Origin: an uncultured Planktomarina sp.
GTDB taxonomy: Bacteria; Pseudomonadota; Alphaproteobacteria; Rhodobacterales; Rhodobacteraceae
Reading direction: 5' to 3'
NCBI GenBank assembly: GCA_905181815.1
Contig: CAJIZA010000001.1
Location: 62,001-126,000, forward strand
DNA length: 64,000 nt
Each line of letters opens with the position of its first letter. Positions within the stretch are counted from its first letter, which is position 1. Shown one piece after another: positions 36,903 through 47,524 of this stretch. Below the pieces are notes generated by a model, which was not told where the DNA came from, searched no databases, and was given only the letters and a program-made list of their open reading frames with translations. Both the position numbers and the translations under genes were made by a program.

Positions 36903-37526
36903 CTAGCTGTTTCTGGCAGCGGCGAGCATTTGCAGCTGCATCAAAGGATCGTCCTGCGTCCAAATCTCAGCGCCAATGGCAAAGAAATCCACTTTATTGG
37001 AGAGGCTGCGGATTAAATCCACCGTCAGGCCACCTTCTGCAACCACAGGCACCTCAATCATTTCACTCCACCAGGTCAACAGCTCTGGATCCACCTGCGC
37101 CCCATCGCCCAGAGCAGAGGCCGCCACTGGGCCAAAGCTGACATAATCGGCGCCAGCTTCACCTGCGGTCAGCCCATCATGGCGGGAGGCGTTGCAATAA
37201 GCGCCTAGGATTACGTCTTCGCCGAGATCCTTACGCAATTGCCGCAGATTGCGCCCGCCTTCCATCAAATGCACACCGTCCAACCCCAAACGGTCCACCA
37301 ACAACGCATGTCGTTCAATCACCAGCATGATGTCCCGCGCATGGGCAATATCACGCAGAGCATCTGCGGTGCGGGCGATGTGATCTTCGTCACTGCTGGC
37401 CAGGCCCAAACGCAGGCAGGCGACCTCGACCGAATCCAAGACGCGCGCCAGCTGATCGGGATAGTGATCCAGGTCAATTACACTGGGGCTGATAAGGTAG
37501 ATCTGCGGCAATTCTTCAGTGCTCAT
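36903..37526 (-). CDS. Thiamine-phosphate synthase family protein (ThiE/TenI-like)
   Basis: 207 residues, TIM-barrel. PQIYLISP start, IERHALLVDRLGLDGVHLME, ILGAYCNASRHDGLTAGEAG, ADYVSFGPVAASA and VPVVAEGGLTVDLI correspond to the ThiE phosphate and pyrimidine sites, but some ThiE residues differ (e.g. YCNASRHD in place of the usual G.S.H), so it may be a TenI-like or thiamine-salvage variant. It stands alone, divergent from trmJ. Confidence 0.75.
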   Translation of the reverse strand: MSTEELPQIYLISPSVIDLDHYPDQLARVLDSVEVACLRLGLASSDEDHIARTADALRDIAHARDIMLVIERHALLVDRLGLDGVHLMEGGRNLRQLRKDLGEDVILGAYCNASRHDGLTAGEAGADYVSFGPVAASALGDGAQVDPELLTWWSEMIEVPVVAEGGLTVDLIRSLSNKVDFFAIGAEIWTQDDPLMQLQMLAAARNS

Positions 37527-37627
37527 CGCATGGGCTCCAAATTGAATGGTCGTTGCGCGCGCTCTAGCGTGTCAAATTGGTTTTGACCACCGCTTGTCGC
37601 GCGCCTCTGTGAACGCTAAGAGACCCT

Positions 37628-38374
37628 ATGACACGTCATTCTCTGCAACAACCCGCAATCATCCTCATTCGTCCGCAAATGGGTGAAAACATTGGTGCTG
37701 CCGCTCGGGCTATGTGGAATTTTGGGCTCGATCACATGTGCATCGTGGACCCACGTGACGGCTGGCCGAGCCAAAAGGCTGTGGCGATGGCCAGTGGAGC
37801 TGGGCGTCTGCTCGATGAGGCGCGATTGTTTGATACAACCGCTGAGGCATTGGCCGATACCACCTTCGTGATGGCCACGACAGCGCGGCCGCGTGATTTG
37901 ACCAAACCTGTGTACAGTCCAGAATTTGCGATGGCTGAAGCGGCCCGGCGTATTGGCACCGGACAGAAGGTGGCCGTGATGTTTGGCCCTGAGCGCGCGG
38001 GTCTTGAAAATGATGACATTATCCGCGCCAATGCGATTATCTCGGTCCCCGTGAACCCTGAATTCCCGTCGCTCAATCTGGCGCAATGTGTATTGCTCCT
38101 CAGCTATGAGTGGCAAAGGCAGGTGGGCGAGGTGGGGCAACCTGCGGCTCAGGTGACAAAATCAGAATGGGCCAGCGGGCTTGAAGTCGAGAAATTGGCT
38201 GAACATTTTGAGCAAAGACTTGATACAGCAGGTTTTTTCTTTCCAGAAACCAAGGCTGCCAGTATGAAAGTTCATCTGCGCAACCTGTGGTCGCGTATGC
38301 CGCTGACCAAAGCCGATGTGCAAATGCTTCATGGCACCATGCGCCAAATGGTCCGTTGGAAAGAGCGTGGTTGA
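37628..38374 (+). CDS. trmJ: tRNA (cytidine/uridine-2'-O-)-methyltransferase TrmJ
   Basis: 248 residues of the SPOUT/SpoU family. N-terminal PAIILIRPQMGENIGAAARA, motif 2 VMFGPERAGLENDDI and motif 3 SVPVNPEFPSLNLAQCVLLL form the trefoil-knot SAM site. A C-terminal helical part follows (FEQRLDTAGFFFPE...). It methylates the 2'-hydroxyl at position 32 of tRNAs in the known cases. Confidence 0.92.
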   Translation: MTRHSLQQPAIILIRPQMGENIGAAARAMWNFGLDHMCIVDPRDGWPSQKAVAMASGAGRLLDEARLFDTTAEALADTTFVMATTARPRDLTKPVYSPEFAMAEAARRIGTGQKVAVMFGPERAGLENDDIIRANAIISVPVNPEFPSLNLAQCVLLLSYEWQRQVGEVGQPAAQVTKSEWASGLEVEKLAEHFEQRLDTAGFFFPETKAASMKVHLRNLWSRMPLTKADVQMLHGTMRQMVRWKERG

Positions 38375-38421
38375 ACGCGGATTTTTCAGCCCTAACTTGA
38401 GATGAAACGAAAGGCTTAAAC

Positions 38422-39564
38422 ATGGCGAGTAAGCGAAATATCTTTGAAGAGGTTGGCAGCGATACAAAGATCACAAGCGCCAGTGCGGGTGCCATCGCGC
38501 GCGCCGGGAGTGGAGATCGGCATTGGGTGCGCCTTTGGTTGTGGAGCTTGGTCGGTTTGATCATTGTTATGATCACCGTGGGCGGATTAACGCGCCTGAC
38601 GGACAGTGGCCTGTCGATCACCGAATGGGACCCGGTTATGGGTGCCATCCCGCCTTTGAGCGCCGCTGCCTGGCAGGCCGCCTTTGCCGCTTATCAAACC
38701 ACCGCTGAATTTGCTGTGCAAAATGCTGCGATGAGCTTGGCGGAATTCAAAGTCATCTTTTGGTGGGAATGGGGCCACCGGCAGCTTGGGCGTTTCATTG
38801 GTCTGACCTGGGCACTTGGGTTCGCGCTGTTGTTTTTCACTGGCAAACTACCCAAGGTCCGGCGCGTGTCCCTCTTTGTCATTGGACCTTTTATCGGCCT
38901 GCAAGGGTTCATCGGCTGGCTGATGGTTCATTCGGGTCTGGATGGTGTGCGGCTTGATGTGGCCTCCTATTGGCTTATGGCGCATCTCGGGGCGGCTTTT
39001 GCGCTTTTGGGGTATATTTACTGGAGTTTGCAGATATTTTCCCGCTCTGAGGCGGAGTTGCTGCAGGCGCGCCGCGCGCGGGAGCGCAAGCTGTTTGGCA
39101 TGTCCACCGGCTTGATGCATTTCGTGGCGCTGCAAGTGCTGCTGGGCGCCTTGGTTGCTGGGATTGACGCCGGGCGCAATTATACCGATTGGCCGCTGAT
39201 GGCCGGTGGGTTTTTGCCTCCCGATATGTTCAGCTTGTCTCCTTGGTGGCGGAATTTCTTTGAGGACGATGGTTTGGTGCAGTTTATTCACCGGATGAGC
39301 GCCTATCTCTTATTTGCGTTTGCCATTGTAGTGGCTTTGCGGGCTAAGGCTTCTGCCCATAAGGTGACCCGCGCCGCCTTTGGCACTGTGGGGCTTGTTT
39401 TGACGGTTCAGATGATCTTAGGTGTTGTGACGGTGATGCATTCATCGCCTTGGAATCTAGCCATTTTGCACCAGTTTACCGCAGTACTTCTGTGGCTTGC
39501 GGTCATTCGAGGGCGATTTTTGGCTGGCTATCCGATTGCTACTTCTGTCCGGGGGACCTCATGA
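38422..39564 (+). CDS. ctaA: Heme A synthase (COX15/CtaA type 2)
   Basis: 380 residues, about eight helices in two halves. Signatures: GGLTRLTDSGLSITEWDPVM, EFKVIFWWEWGHRQLGR (heme His), MVHSGLDG, MHFVALQVLLGALVAGIDAG, FIHRMSAYLLF and LGVVTVMHSSPWNLAILHQF. It oxidises heme O to heme A for cytochrome aa3. It overlaps the carboxypeptidase start by four bases. Confidence 0.94.
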   Translation: MASKRNIFEEVGSDTKITSASAGAIARAGSGDRHWVRLWLWSLVGLIIVMITVGGLTRLTDSGLSITEWDPVMGAIPPLSAAAWQAAFAAYQTTAEFAVQNAAMSLAEFKVIFWWEWGHRQLGRFIGLTWALGFALLFFTGKLPKVRRVSLFVIGPFIGLQGFIGWLMVHSGLDGVRLDVASYWLMAHLGAAFALLGYIYWSLQIFSRSEAELLQARRARERKLFGMSTGLMHFVALQVLLGALVAGIDAGRNYTDWPLMAGGFLPPDMFSLSPWWRNFFEDDGLVQFIHRMSAYLLFAFAIVVALRAKASAHKVTRAAFGTVGLVLTVQMILGVVTVMHSSPWNLAILHQFTAVLLWLAVIRGRFLAGYPIATSVRGTS

Positions 39565-41042
39565 CGGCTTTAACGGAACTTATACATTTCGATCGCCAAA
39601 CCCAGGCATTGGGTCAGGTTTCAGGTCGTTTGGGATGGGATCAAGAAACGATGATGCCCAGCGGGTCATCTGCGCAACGCGGCGAAGAGATGGCTGCGCT
39701 GGAAGGGGTGCTGCATGCGCGCAGGTCAGATCCGCGCGTAGGCGATTGGTTGGCGGCTTGTGACGGGCAGGGCTTTGACCGGGTGACCCAGGCGCAGCTG
39801 CGCGAGATTAAAACCGCTTATGAGCGCGCGGTGAAAGTGCCGGGCGATTTGGCAGAGGCCATCGCCAGCACAACCTCAATGGCGCAGGGCAAATGGGCAG
39901 CGGCACGCGCGGAGGATGATTTTGCAGCTTTCGCTCCTGTTTTGCAGGAGGTTTTGGCGCTCAAACGCGAAGAAGGGCAGGCGCTGGCGGCCGGCGGGGA
40001 TGTCTATGATGCCATGTTGGCCGATTATGAGCCGGGCACGACAGCCTCTGAGCTCGACCAGATGTTTGGGGCACTGCGCCCCGGATTGGTGGCTCTGCGT
40101 GGTGAGATCTTAGAGAAACCCCCGGCGAAATCATTGCAAGGGTTTTTTGATGAGACTGTGCAATTGCAGATCGCCAGTGAATTGGCGCAGTGTTTTGGCT
40201 ATGATTTGAAGTGTGGACGGATTGATAAGGCGGTGCATCCCTTCTCCTCCGGATCAGGGCAGGATGTCCGGATCACCACGCGCACGGATCCCAGTGATCC
40301 GTTCAATTGTTTTTATTCCACCATTCATGAGGTGGGGCATGGCTGTTATGAACAGAACGTTGCTCCAGATTACAGGCTAACGGCCATAGGGCAGGGCGCT
40401 TCCATGGGTGTTCATGAAAGCCAGTCGCGGATCTATGAAAACCAATTGGGCCGTAGCCGCGCCTTTACAGAGTTTCTCTTTGGAAAAATGCGTGCGGGTT
40501 TTGGTGATTTTGGAATTGATACTGCGCATGAATTCTACAAAGCGGTGAACTCAGTGTGCAACGGCTTTATCCGCACTGAGGCTGATGAGGTGCAATATAA
40601 TTTGCATGTTTTGCTACGCTTTGATCTGGAGCGAGCGATGATTGTGGGCGATTTGCAAGTGCAAGATTTGGAGAGTGCTTGGAATGATCGCTTTGCGGCT
40701 GATTTTGGGTATGACGTGCCGCGTGCCTCGCAGGGGTGCTTGCAAGATGTCCATTGGTCTGTCGGTCTGTTTGGATATTTTCCAACCTATTCGCTTGGCA
40801 ACGTCTATGCAGGCTGCCTTTTTGCGCGGATGTCTGCGCTTAATCTTGAGTTAGACGATCAGCTTCGGGTTGGAGATTTGAGTAAGGCGACCGCTTGGCT
40901 GAAAGAGAGCTTGCAGCGTCATGGAGCATTGAACTTGCCGCGTGAAACCATCGCGCAGGCGTGTGGCACGTTGCCGAGTGAAGCGCCTTTGCTGGCCTAT
41001 TTGCAGGATAAATTTTCAGATATTTACGACCTTAGCTTGTAG
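39561..41042 (+). CDS. M32 family metallocarboxypeptidase (Taq type)
   Basis: 493 residues from ATG 39561 overlapping the ctaA stop (ATGA). The zinc site HEVGH lies in STIHEVGHGCYEQ near residue 258 with the glutamate downstream in GVHESQSRIYE. Family blocks SGRLGWDQETMMP, HPFSSGSGQDVRITTR, and YNLHVLLRFDLERAMI are visible. It removes C-terminal residues from peptides in the cytoplasm. A terminator follows. Confidence 0.93.
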   Translation: MTALTELIHFDRQTQALGQVSGRLGWDQETMMPSGSSAQRGEEMAALEGVLHARRSDPRVGDWLAACDGQGFDRVTQAQLREIKTAYERAVKVPGDLAEAIASTTSMAQGKWAAARAEDDFAAFAPVLQEVLALKREEGQALAAGGDVYDAMLADYEPGTTASELDQMFGALRPGLVALRGEILEKPPAKSLQGFFDETVQLQIASELAQCFGYDLKCGRIDKAVHPFSSGSGQDVRITTRTDPSDPFNCFYSTIHEVGHGCYEQNVAPDYRLTAIGQGASMGVHESQSRIYENQLGRSRAFTEFLFGKMRAGFGDFGIDTAHEFYKAVNSVCNGFIRTEADEVQYNLHVLLRFDLERAMIVGDLQVQDLESAWNDRFAADFGYDVPRASQGCLQDVHWSVGLFGYFPTYSLGNVYAGCLFARMSALNLELDDQLRVGDLSKATAWLKESLQRHGALNLPRETIAQACGTLPSEAPLLAYLQDKFSDIYDLSL

Positions 41043-41055
41043 TGCGTCAAATTAT

Positions 41056-41090
41056 AAAACACGGTCCCTCATTAAAGAGACCGTGCTTTA
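41056..41090. terminator. Terminator after the M32 carboxypeptidase
   Basis: CACGGTC-(CCTCATTAAAGA)-GACCGTG with A's before and CTTTAT after; usable on the plus strand. Confidence 0.65.
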
Positions 41091-41489
41091 TACAATGCAA
41101 AGGCAGATCAAACATGATGCCGCCTTTGCATCCCCTCTCTCATATTATGCTAGGAAAACCCTCCAAAAGACACAATCGCTGCAGCTGCGCATAACTTTAT
41201 AATTCATGATAAGTAAGATACGTCAAAAGGTCGAATTGAGACACTTTAGAGCCATACTGAACTCGTTAAATGCGTCTCGGTATCAGAGAATTATTAGACC
41301 TGAAGCACCGAACATTTATTAGTAACACGTTAACGCAATCGGAAGAAGAGCGCGAGTCTGAGTAGGGCTATGTAGGTGGTTTTGCCTGGTAGGTATATAT
41401 ACACGTATATATAAGTATATTTTTATATATGAGTTTCGTAAGATGCCGATGTGACCGCGCAGAATTGCCTGCACGGTCACATTTGCGTT
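41091..41489. other. Gap between convergent genes with an AT-rich palindrome
   Basis: No gene is seen. Positions ~41393-41430 (TATATATACACGTATATATA...) are alternating and self-complementary. Next to the gyrA stop, TGTGACCGCGCAG...TGCACGGTCACA (41449-41481) is a long stem with a T-rich plus-strand flank, likely a bidirectional terminator. Confidence 0.5.
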
Positions 41490-44240
41490 TTAGGATCCGA
41501 TCTCGGAAGTACTTTCCTCGGGCGTGTCTTCGTCATCGCCCTGATCTGGGATATAGGCAACACTGACCACTTTCTCATCGCTGCTTGTGTTGAACACCCG
41601 CACACCGCCCGCGTTGCGGGAGCGGAAGGAAATGCCGTCAATGGGGCAGCGGATCGATTGACCTGTACTTGTGACAAGCATGATTTGATCAACAAATTCA
41701 ACCGGGAAGCTGGCGACCACTGGACCGCCGCGCATCGCCTTATCCATTGCTGCTACCCCCATTCCGCCGCGTCCACGCACCGGATAGTCATGGCTGGACG
41801 ACAGCTTGCCAGAGCCACCGCGGGTAATGGTCAGGATCAAATTTTCAACCGCCCCCATTTCTTCATAGCGCTCTTGCGAGAAGTTCGGATCTACTGGAAC
41901 ATCGTCTTCAACGGCCTCATTATCTGTCACCCCCGCCATAGCGCGGCGCATCTTCAAATAGGTGGCGCGCTCTTCGGGGGTTGCTTCAAAATGGCGAATA
42001 ACGGACATAGAGACGACCATATCGTCGCCAGTTAGACGAATGCCGCGCACACCGGTTGAGGCGCGAGAGTTCATCACCCGTAGATCCGTCGAGGCAAAGC
42101 GAATGGCTCTGCCACTGTTGGTAGTAAGCATAACATCATCATCTTCGCTGCAGATCCGCGCGTTGACCAACTCCACACCTTCGGGCAATTTCATGGCGAT
42201 CTTGCCATTTGAGCGGACATTAGTGAAGTCTGACAGGCGGTTGCGGCGCACATCCCCTTGTGTGGTTGCAAAGACGATCTGCAAATCGCCCCATTCTGCT
42301 TCGTCACGGTCAACGGGCATGATCGCGGCCACAGAGACGCCGGTGGGAATGGGCAAGATATTGACAATTGCCTTGCCCTTGGCTGTACGCCCCCCAAGCG
42401 GCAGGCGCCAGGTCTTCATCTTATAGGCCATACCATCCGTAGTAAAAAACAACAGCTGGGTATGGGTATTGGCCACAAAGAGCGTGGTGACCACATCTTC
42501 ATCTTTGGTCGACATGCCCTGCAGCCCCTTGCCGCCGCGCTTTTGCGCCCGGAAATCGGCCAAGGCGGTGCGTTTGATATAGCCGCCTGCGGTGACTGTT
42601 ACGACCATCTCCTCGCGTTCGATTAAATCTTCATCCATCATGTCACCAGACCATTCAACGATCTCAGTGCGGCGCGGAACGGCGAAGTTTTCTTTAACTT
42701 CGCGCAGTTCATTAGAAATGATCCCCATGATCCGCTCACGAGAAGACAGAATTTCAAGATACTCTTTGATCTTCGAGGCCAGAACCGCCAGCTCGTCGGT
42801 GACCTCTTTGACTCCGATTTGTGTCAATCGCTGCAAACGCAGCTCCAAAATAGCCCGCGCTTGCGTCTCTGACAGATTGTAGGTGCCATCGTCGTTCATC
42901 GTATGGGTCGGATCGTCAATCAGGCGGATGTAATCGGCAATTTCCGCCGCTGGCCAGCGCCGCTCCATTAATTTGAGACGCGCCTCTGAGGCATCGCTTG
43001 AGGTTCGAATGGTGGCAACAATTTCATCCACATTGCTCACCGCCACGGCAAGCCCGCATAACACATGGCTCCTCTCGCGCGCCTTGCGCAGCTCGAAGGC
43101 TGTCCGGCGCGCCACGACTTCCTCGCGGAAATCGATAAAGCAGGTTAAAAAACGCCGAAGGGTAAGCTGTTCGGGGCGACCGCCATTTAGTGCCAGCATA
43201 TTACAGCCAAAGGAGGTCTGCATCGGCGTGTAGCGGAACAATTGGTTCAAGACCACTTCCGCCGTGGCATCGCGTTTCAGCTCGACCACCACGCGCACGC
43301 CATTGCGATCAGATTCATCTTGCACATGGGCCACGCCTTCAATGCGCTTATCACGCACTTCAGCTGCAATTTTCTCAATCATTGCGGCCTTGTTGACCTG
43401 ATAGGGGATCTCCTCAATAATAATCGCCCAACGATCTTTGCGCAGCTCTTCAAAGCGAGTTTTGGCACGGTTAATTACGCTGCCGCGGCCTTCGAGATAG
43501 GCCTTGCGGGCGCCCGAGCGGCCCAGCATCACCCCACCGGTGGGAAAATCCGGTCCAGGAATATAGTCGATCAGCTGTTCTGAAGTCAGATCAGGATCTT
43601 CGATTAAGGCCAATGTCGCATCAACCACCTCTCCTAGGTTGTGGGGCGGGATATTGGTGGCCATGCCCACGGCAATACCGCCAGCGCCGTTAACCAGCAT
43701 ATTGGGATAGCGGGCCGGCAGAACTGTAGGCTCAGTATCCTTGCCGTCATAATTGAGCTGAAAATCAACTGTGTCTTTGTCGATATCTGCCAAAAGTGCT
43801 TGTGCCGATTTTTCCATCCGCACCTCGGTGTAGCGGTAGGCTGCGGCCTTATCGCCATCCATGGAGCCAAAGTTGCCTTGGCCGTCCAACAGCACCAAAG
43901 ACATTGAGAAGTCCTGCGCCATGCGCACCAAAGCGTCATAGATCGCGCCGTCCCCATGGGGGTGGTATTTCCCCATAGCTTCCGCAACTGGCCGGGAGGA
44001 CTTTCGGTAGGGCTTGTCATGGGTGTTATTGGTTTCATGCATGGCGTAGAGAATCCGGCGGTGCACGGGCTTGAGACCATCGCGCAGATCTGGTATCGCG
44101 CGGCTGACAATCACGCTCATAGCATAGTCAAGATAGGAGGTTTTCATTTCCTGCGTAATGCTGATCGCTGGGCCGTCATAGGCGGAGGGTGTCGGAGCTT
44201 GTGTATCGTCGCTCTCGGGGGGGAGTGTTTCATCTGTCAT
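41490..44240 (-). CDS. gyrA: DNA gyrase subunit A
   Basis: 916 residues. The N-terminal breakage-reunion domain has [20 protein letters not shown], the quinolone region [20 protein letters not shown], and the catalytic Tyr in [11 protein letters not shown]. The C-terminal domain has repeated beta-pinwheel blades, with the gyrase box [10 protein letters not shown] near 560. At the position of E. coli Ser83 there is Gly, with Asp87 kept. It is monocistronic here. Confidence 0.97.
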   Translation of the reverse strand: MTDETLPPESDDTQAPTPSAYDGPAISITQEMKTSYLDYAMSVIVSRAIPDLRDGLKPVHRRILYAMHETNNTHDKPYRKSSRPVAEAMGKYHPHGDGAIYDALVRMAQDFSMSLVLLDGQGNFGSMDGDKAAAYRYTEVRMEKSAQALLADIDKDTVDFQLNYDGKDTEPTVLPARYPNMLVNGAGGIAVGMATNIPPHNLGEVVDATLALIEDPDLTSEQLIDYIPGPDFPTGGVMLGRSGARKAYLEGRGSVINRAKTRFEELRKDRWAIIIEEIPYQVNKAAMIEKIAAEVRDKRIEGVAHVQDESDRNGVRVVVELKRDATAEVVLNQLFRYTPMQTSFGCNMLALNGGRPEQLTLRRFLTCFIDFREEVVARRTAFELRKARERSHVLCGLAVAVSNVDEIVATIRTSSDASEARLKLMERRWPAAEIADYIRLIDDPTHTMNDDGTYNLSETQARAILELRLQRLTQIGVKEVTDELAVLASKIKEYLEILSSRERIMGIISNELREVKENFAVPRRTEIVEWSGDMMDEDLIEREEMVVTVTAGGYIKRTALADFRAQKRGGKGLQGMSTKDEDVVTTLFVANTHTQLLFFTTDGMAYKMKTWRLPLGGRTAKGKAIVNILPIPTGVSVAAIMPVDRDEAEWGDLQIVFATTQGDVRRNRLSDFTNVRSNGKIAMKLPEGVELVNARICSEDDDVMLTTNSGRAIRFASTDLRVMNSRASTGVRGIRLTGDDMVVSMSVIRHFEATPEERATYLKMRRAMAGVTDNEAVEDDVPVDPNFSQERYEEMGAVENLILTITRGGSGKLSSSHDYPVRGRGGMGVAAMDKAMRGGPVVASFPVEFVDQIMLVTSTGQSIRCPIDGISFRSRNAGGVRVFNTSSDEKVVSVAYIPDQGDDEDTPEESTSEIGS

Positions 44241-44464
44241 TTTGGCCGCCTGTCTGGGATATTCCCATATTTAGTTGTCTTACACATTACTGTCCAAACA
44301 TATGCGATGCAAACGCTTAGAGCTCCTGTGGCTGGAGGAATCAGACATTGCGATGAAAATTTTGAGAAGGCACAGGATTTGAACCCAATTTAGGGTCAAA
44401 AACCTCTGGAAATTGGCGGTGTGTCCTGATGCTTGGGGAATCGGCTGGGGCGAATATCTCTGCG

Positions 44465-44935
44465 CTATCCGCGCCGCAACGCTATGATCCAGATCGCGCA
44501 GAGCAGAGCCGAAAGGACCGCATTCCAAGCGGGCATAGAGAGGCCCGCAAAGGCCCAGGAAATCTCGTCGCACATAACAAGCTTTTCCAGAGTATCTGTC
44601 GCCAATAGATCTTGCCCTGACAGCCCGCTCAATTCGGCTCCAGCACCGGTACAGGAACTGGGGCCGTCCCACCATTTTTGCTCGACTCCAGCGTGGAAGG
44701 CGCCGATGCCGGCGGTCGTCAGTGCGGCCAACGCGCCAAGCGCAACCAGAAGGCGGCTTGGCCAGAGCCAACAGAGCGCGCCGATCGCGATGGCCAGCGC
44801 ATGGGGGTACCTTTGCCAAAAACACATCTGGCATGGCGCGTAGCCGAGTGCCTGAAATAGGTAAGCACCTGCCAGCAGCACGCCCGAACCTGCGGCCGAA
44901 ACAAGCGCCAATCGGCGGGATGATTGTGACAACAT
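44465..44935 (-). CDS. dsbB: Disulfide bond formation protein DsbB
   Basis: 156 residues from ATG 44935 (MLSQSSRRLALVSAAGSG). Four helices, with the first Cys pair in YAPCQMCFWQRYPH (CxxC near the first loop) and second-loop cysteines in SSCTGAG and VMCDE. It reoxidises DsbA and passes electrons to quinone. The gene lies 13 bases after the stop of the DedA-like gene on the same strand. Confidence 0.88.
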   Translation of the reverse strand: MLSQSSRRLALVSAAGSGVLLAGAYLFQALGYAPCQMCFWQRYPHALAIAIGALCWLWPSRLLVALGALAALTTAGIGAFHAGVEQKWWDGPSSCTGAGAELSGLSGQDLLATDTLEKLVMCDEISWAFAGLSMPAWNAVLSALLCAIWIIALRRG

Positions 44936-44948
44936 AGCGAGCCTTCGC

Positions 44949-45527
44949 TTATAGGTAACTGACCGCAAAAAAACCTGCGCTCAATATGAGCATAAAAGCG
45001 GTAAAGACCAAGCCCAAATGTCTTTCAATGAAGCGGCGGATAGGTGGGCCGAAGTAATACAGCAAAAGGGCTACAGCAAAAAAACGTAAGGCCCGCGCTA
45101 CCAAGGCGCTGAGCACAAAGGGAACCAAGGCCATTCCGGTCCAGCCGGACATGATGGTGATCACTTTGAATGGGAAGGGCGTGACCCCGGCAATCAGCAT
45201 GGCCCAGGCTCCATAGGTGTTGAATTTGTCATTAAAGACGGCCATGCTGCCCTCCTTGCCCAAAGAGGCCAAGATGGGCTGGCCGATGCTCTCAAAGGCA
45301 AAAGCTCCAATGGCATAGCCAAAAAGCCCCCCCGCCACAGAGGCCAGAACTGCCACCAAAGCAATGCGAAACGCTTGGCTCCGCGCTGCCAGAATCATTG
45401 GAATGAGCATGATATCCGGCGGGATTGGAAAGAAAGAGCTTTCAATGAACGCGACAACTGCCAAAGCCCAAAGCGCCCGAGGATGCTCAGCAAGCGACAA
45501 GGTCCAAGTGTAAAGGCGGCGTATCAT
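44949..45527 (-). CDS. YqaA/DedA family membrane protein
   Basis: 192 residues with about five hydrophobic segments. FIESSFFPIPPDIMLIPMIL and TFNTYGAWAMLIAGVTPFPF-like GVTPFPFKVITIMSG are the SNARE-associated/DedA signatures (E/D..P.P and R/T.P...). DedA proteins act in lipid carrier or membrane homeostasis; the exact role here is not known. Upstream of dsbB, likely co-transcribed. Confidence 0.85.
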   Translation of the reverse strand: MIRRLYTWTLSLAEHPRALWALAVVAFIESSFFPIPPDIMLIPMILAARSQAFRIALVAVLASVAGGLFGYAIGAFAFESIGQPILASLGKEGSMAVFNDKFNTYGAWAMLIAGVTPFPFKVITIMSGWTGMALVPFVLSALVARALRFFAVALLLYYFGPPIRRFIERHLGLVFTAFMLILSAGFFAVSYL

Positions 45528-45764
45528 GTGACCCCATAAGCAATTTCAGGGTTTTTGCCATGAATGGCCCGGGATGGGTAGGGGCTTTTCCCCACCTCTG
45601 CTGTTAAAGCACCTTTATGCCGACCGCCCCGTCATCGGTCTTTGATTTTGGCGCAATAAGGGCCACCACAAAAATAGTTGATTGTGCATTGACACCGAAT
45701 CTGACGAGACAGCCATCGAAAAAAATTTGGCAATAGAGGTAAAGGATAACGAAGTTTTGCCAGG

Positions 45765-46352
45765 TCAATGAGACATCCGCACATGCACCGCGACCATGCC
45801 TCTTTCGGACATATAGCTGACTTCGGCGGCATCTGTTTGCAACAGCCTTGGGGCCTCTGGATTGTTGGAGGTTTGAATTACAATAACGCCGGTGTCAGTA
45901 ATTTTGATCTCTTCATGGACGTCAATAACCGCATCTAGCGTGGGTGCTTGGATGATCACCTCTGGGTTTTTGTCCTCCGCCAATTGGGTCACCATCATCG
46001 ATACATGCGAGACAATCGCCGCGCGTACCTCAAGGTTTTTGGAGTGTGTAAATGTTGAGATAACATTGGCGAGATTGGTTACACGGCACTTAATTTTCAT
46101 GTTCTGTTGGGAAATTGTTCTGAAATCGGCGACTTCAGTTTCGGTGGTGTCTTTGCCCTGCACGCCGGGCATGTTTATTTCATCATTCATATGCCCCTGC
46201 ATCATACCTTGGGAGGCCGCGCCAGATTTGCCATGATGCATTTCGTACATGTTGGCGTAGGAATTGGAGTGGCCGCTTTGGTTGAGATAGATAAACATCG
46301 CTCCGCAGCCCAAAACGAAGGCCAGCGCTACAATGATTAAGATTTTTTGCAT
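45765..46352 (-). CDS. Hypothetical membrane-anchored protein with Met/His-rich segment
   Basis: 195 residues. An N-terminal helix (MQKILIIVALAFVLGCGAMF) is followed by a Met/His-rich stretch (MYEMHHGKSG, MMQGHMNDEINMPG), as seen in copper-handling proteins, and a C-terminal domain (NPEVIIQAPTLDAVIDVHEE). No named family is recognised. The Met/His segment could bind copper; this is inference. Confidence 0.6.
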   Translation of the reverse strand: MQKILIIVALAFVLGCGAMFIYLNQSGHSNSYANMYEMHHGKSGAASQGMMQGHMNDEINMPGVQGKDTTETEVADFRTISQQNMKIKCRVTNLANVISTFTHSKNLEVRAAIVSHVSMMVTQLAEDKNPEVIIQAPTLDAVIDVHEEIKITDTGVIVIQTSNNPEAPRLLQTDAAEVSYMSERGMVAVHVRMSH

Positions 46353-46721
46353 CCCAAACTCTCCTCAAAACTCGCATCCAAATGCCAGAAAATAGTGTCA
46401 TTTGAAAACCAAAACGATCCCTTGCATTCGGTCCGGTGCGTTTGAGTGGCCAGCCACCTTGTACTGCAAACCCCGTCAGGCGAGGTTTTGCGGCAATTAT
46501 TCCCTCTGCGTTGAAATATCTGGCTTTACCTTTGATGGAAATTTGACTACCCAAAGCTTCAAGATTCGTGCTGTTTACGAAGGTCTACTTACCATGGACT
46601 TTTTGTTCGAAACTGACTTACGGTCGTTGTTTAGCCTGTTCTGACGTGAAAAGCCGCGTCATTCTGCGCATTCGTTTAAAAGGCGCATGTACAGAGGGAC
46701 TCAGGACACTGCAACCGATGG
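46353..46721. other. Gap before tRNA-Leu
   Basis: No convincing gene is seen. Overlapping short frames on the plus strand have no homology that I can recognise. The promoter of the tRNA should be near 46680. Confidence 0.35.
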
Positions 46722-46805
46722 GCCCAAGTGGCGGAATGGTAGACGCAGGGGATTCAAAATCCCCCGCCGCGAGGCGTGCCGGTTCGAGTCCGGCCTTGGG
46801 TACCA
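46722..46805 (+). tRNA. tRNA-Leu(CAA)
   Basis: GCCCAAG / CTTGGGT acceptor (with one G-U pair), GTGGCGGAATGGTAGACGC D-arm, anticodon stem GGGGA with loop TTCAAAA (anticodon CAA), a long variable arm (CCGCGAGGCGT), T-arm CGGTTCGAGTCCG and encoded CCA. An integrase fragment lies directly downstream, so this is a former integration site. Confidence 0.95.
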
Positions 46806-46914
46806 ACTTTGTTATCGTAATGAAAATCAAATATTTATTTCGGTTTTTAGGGCTGCGTGCGTTTTACTCTTTTTGCTGACATCGCATTCCTTTTAACTTT
46901 CCTAGTAACTCTGT

Positions 46915-47103
46915 TCATTTTGTGTTCCGGTTTAGCATCCGCTCACGTGCTTTTATGACCACTAAAGCGTTTGCTTTTTGTTGAACAGAATTGGTGTAGT
47001 GCTGTACTGTTCGTACCGTCTGGCCCGTAATCGCGCCTATCTCCTCATCGGTACAGCCAGCTTCTGCCAATTCACATGCAGCATAAGAGGAACAAATGTG
47101 TCC
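46915..47103 (-). pseudogene. Tyrosine recombinase (integrase) C-terminal fragment
   Basis: Minus-strand frame: AACELAEAGCTDEEIGAITG, QTVRTVQHYTNSVQQKANAL, and tail VVIKARERMLNRNTK then TGA. ELAEAGCxxxEIxAITGH....xxYT is the C-terminal end of phage/island integrases, with the nucleophile Tyr in HYT. The box with the first catalytic Arg/His and the N-terminal domain are missing. It begins ~110 bases from tRNA-Leu and points toward it, as for an element integrated there. Confidence 0.75.
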
Positions 47104-47524
47104 TTTTTTATAAAAATAGGGCGTGTGTGCGTGTACGATGGAGAGGTAACGTCTACGAAAACGATACAGAAAAGATATAAGAGCAAAACATTCTGATGCA
47201 CCTAAAATTTCAGCGCATCACCTCAATAATTTAACATAATGTTAATTTTGACCCTTGCGGATATATTCATATCAGTTGGTTAAAGAGGTTTCGAAATTTA
47301 TTCGAACCAAAGTCTTCCAATTCAGCCAGAATGGGCCGTTGGGGGATTTGCGCTCGGGCCATATACGTATACCCCCTGACATTTTTGCGGCTAAATTATT
47401 AACAAAACATACCCAACTGACTTTCCCACGTGCAGTTACCCCCAGTTTATCTTTGTTGACGCTACGGCAAAAAGAGAAAGGGTTGTTTCATGATGAGACT
47501 TGTGGCGAAATGGGTTACCCTAAT

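Noticed and set aside
41393-41430. Alternating TATA-rich palindrome
   Set aside because: Could look like an origin or terminator, but there is no DnaA box cluster or GC stem; treated as simple AT-rich intergenic sequence.
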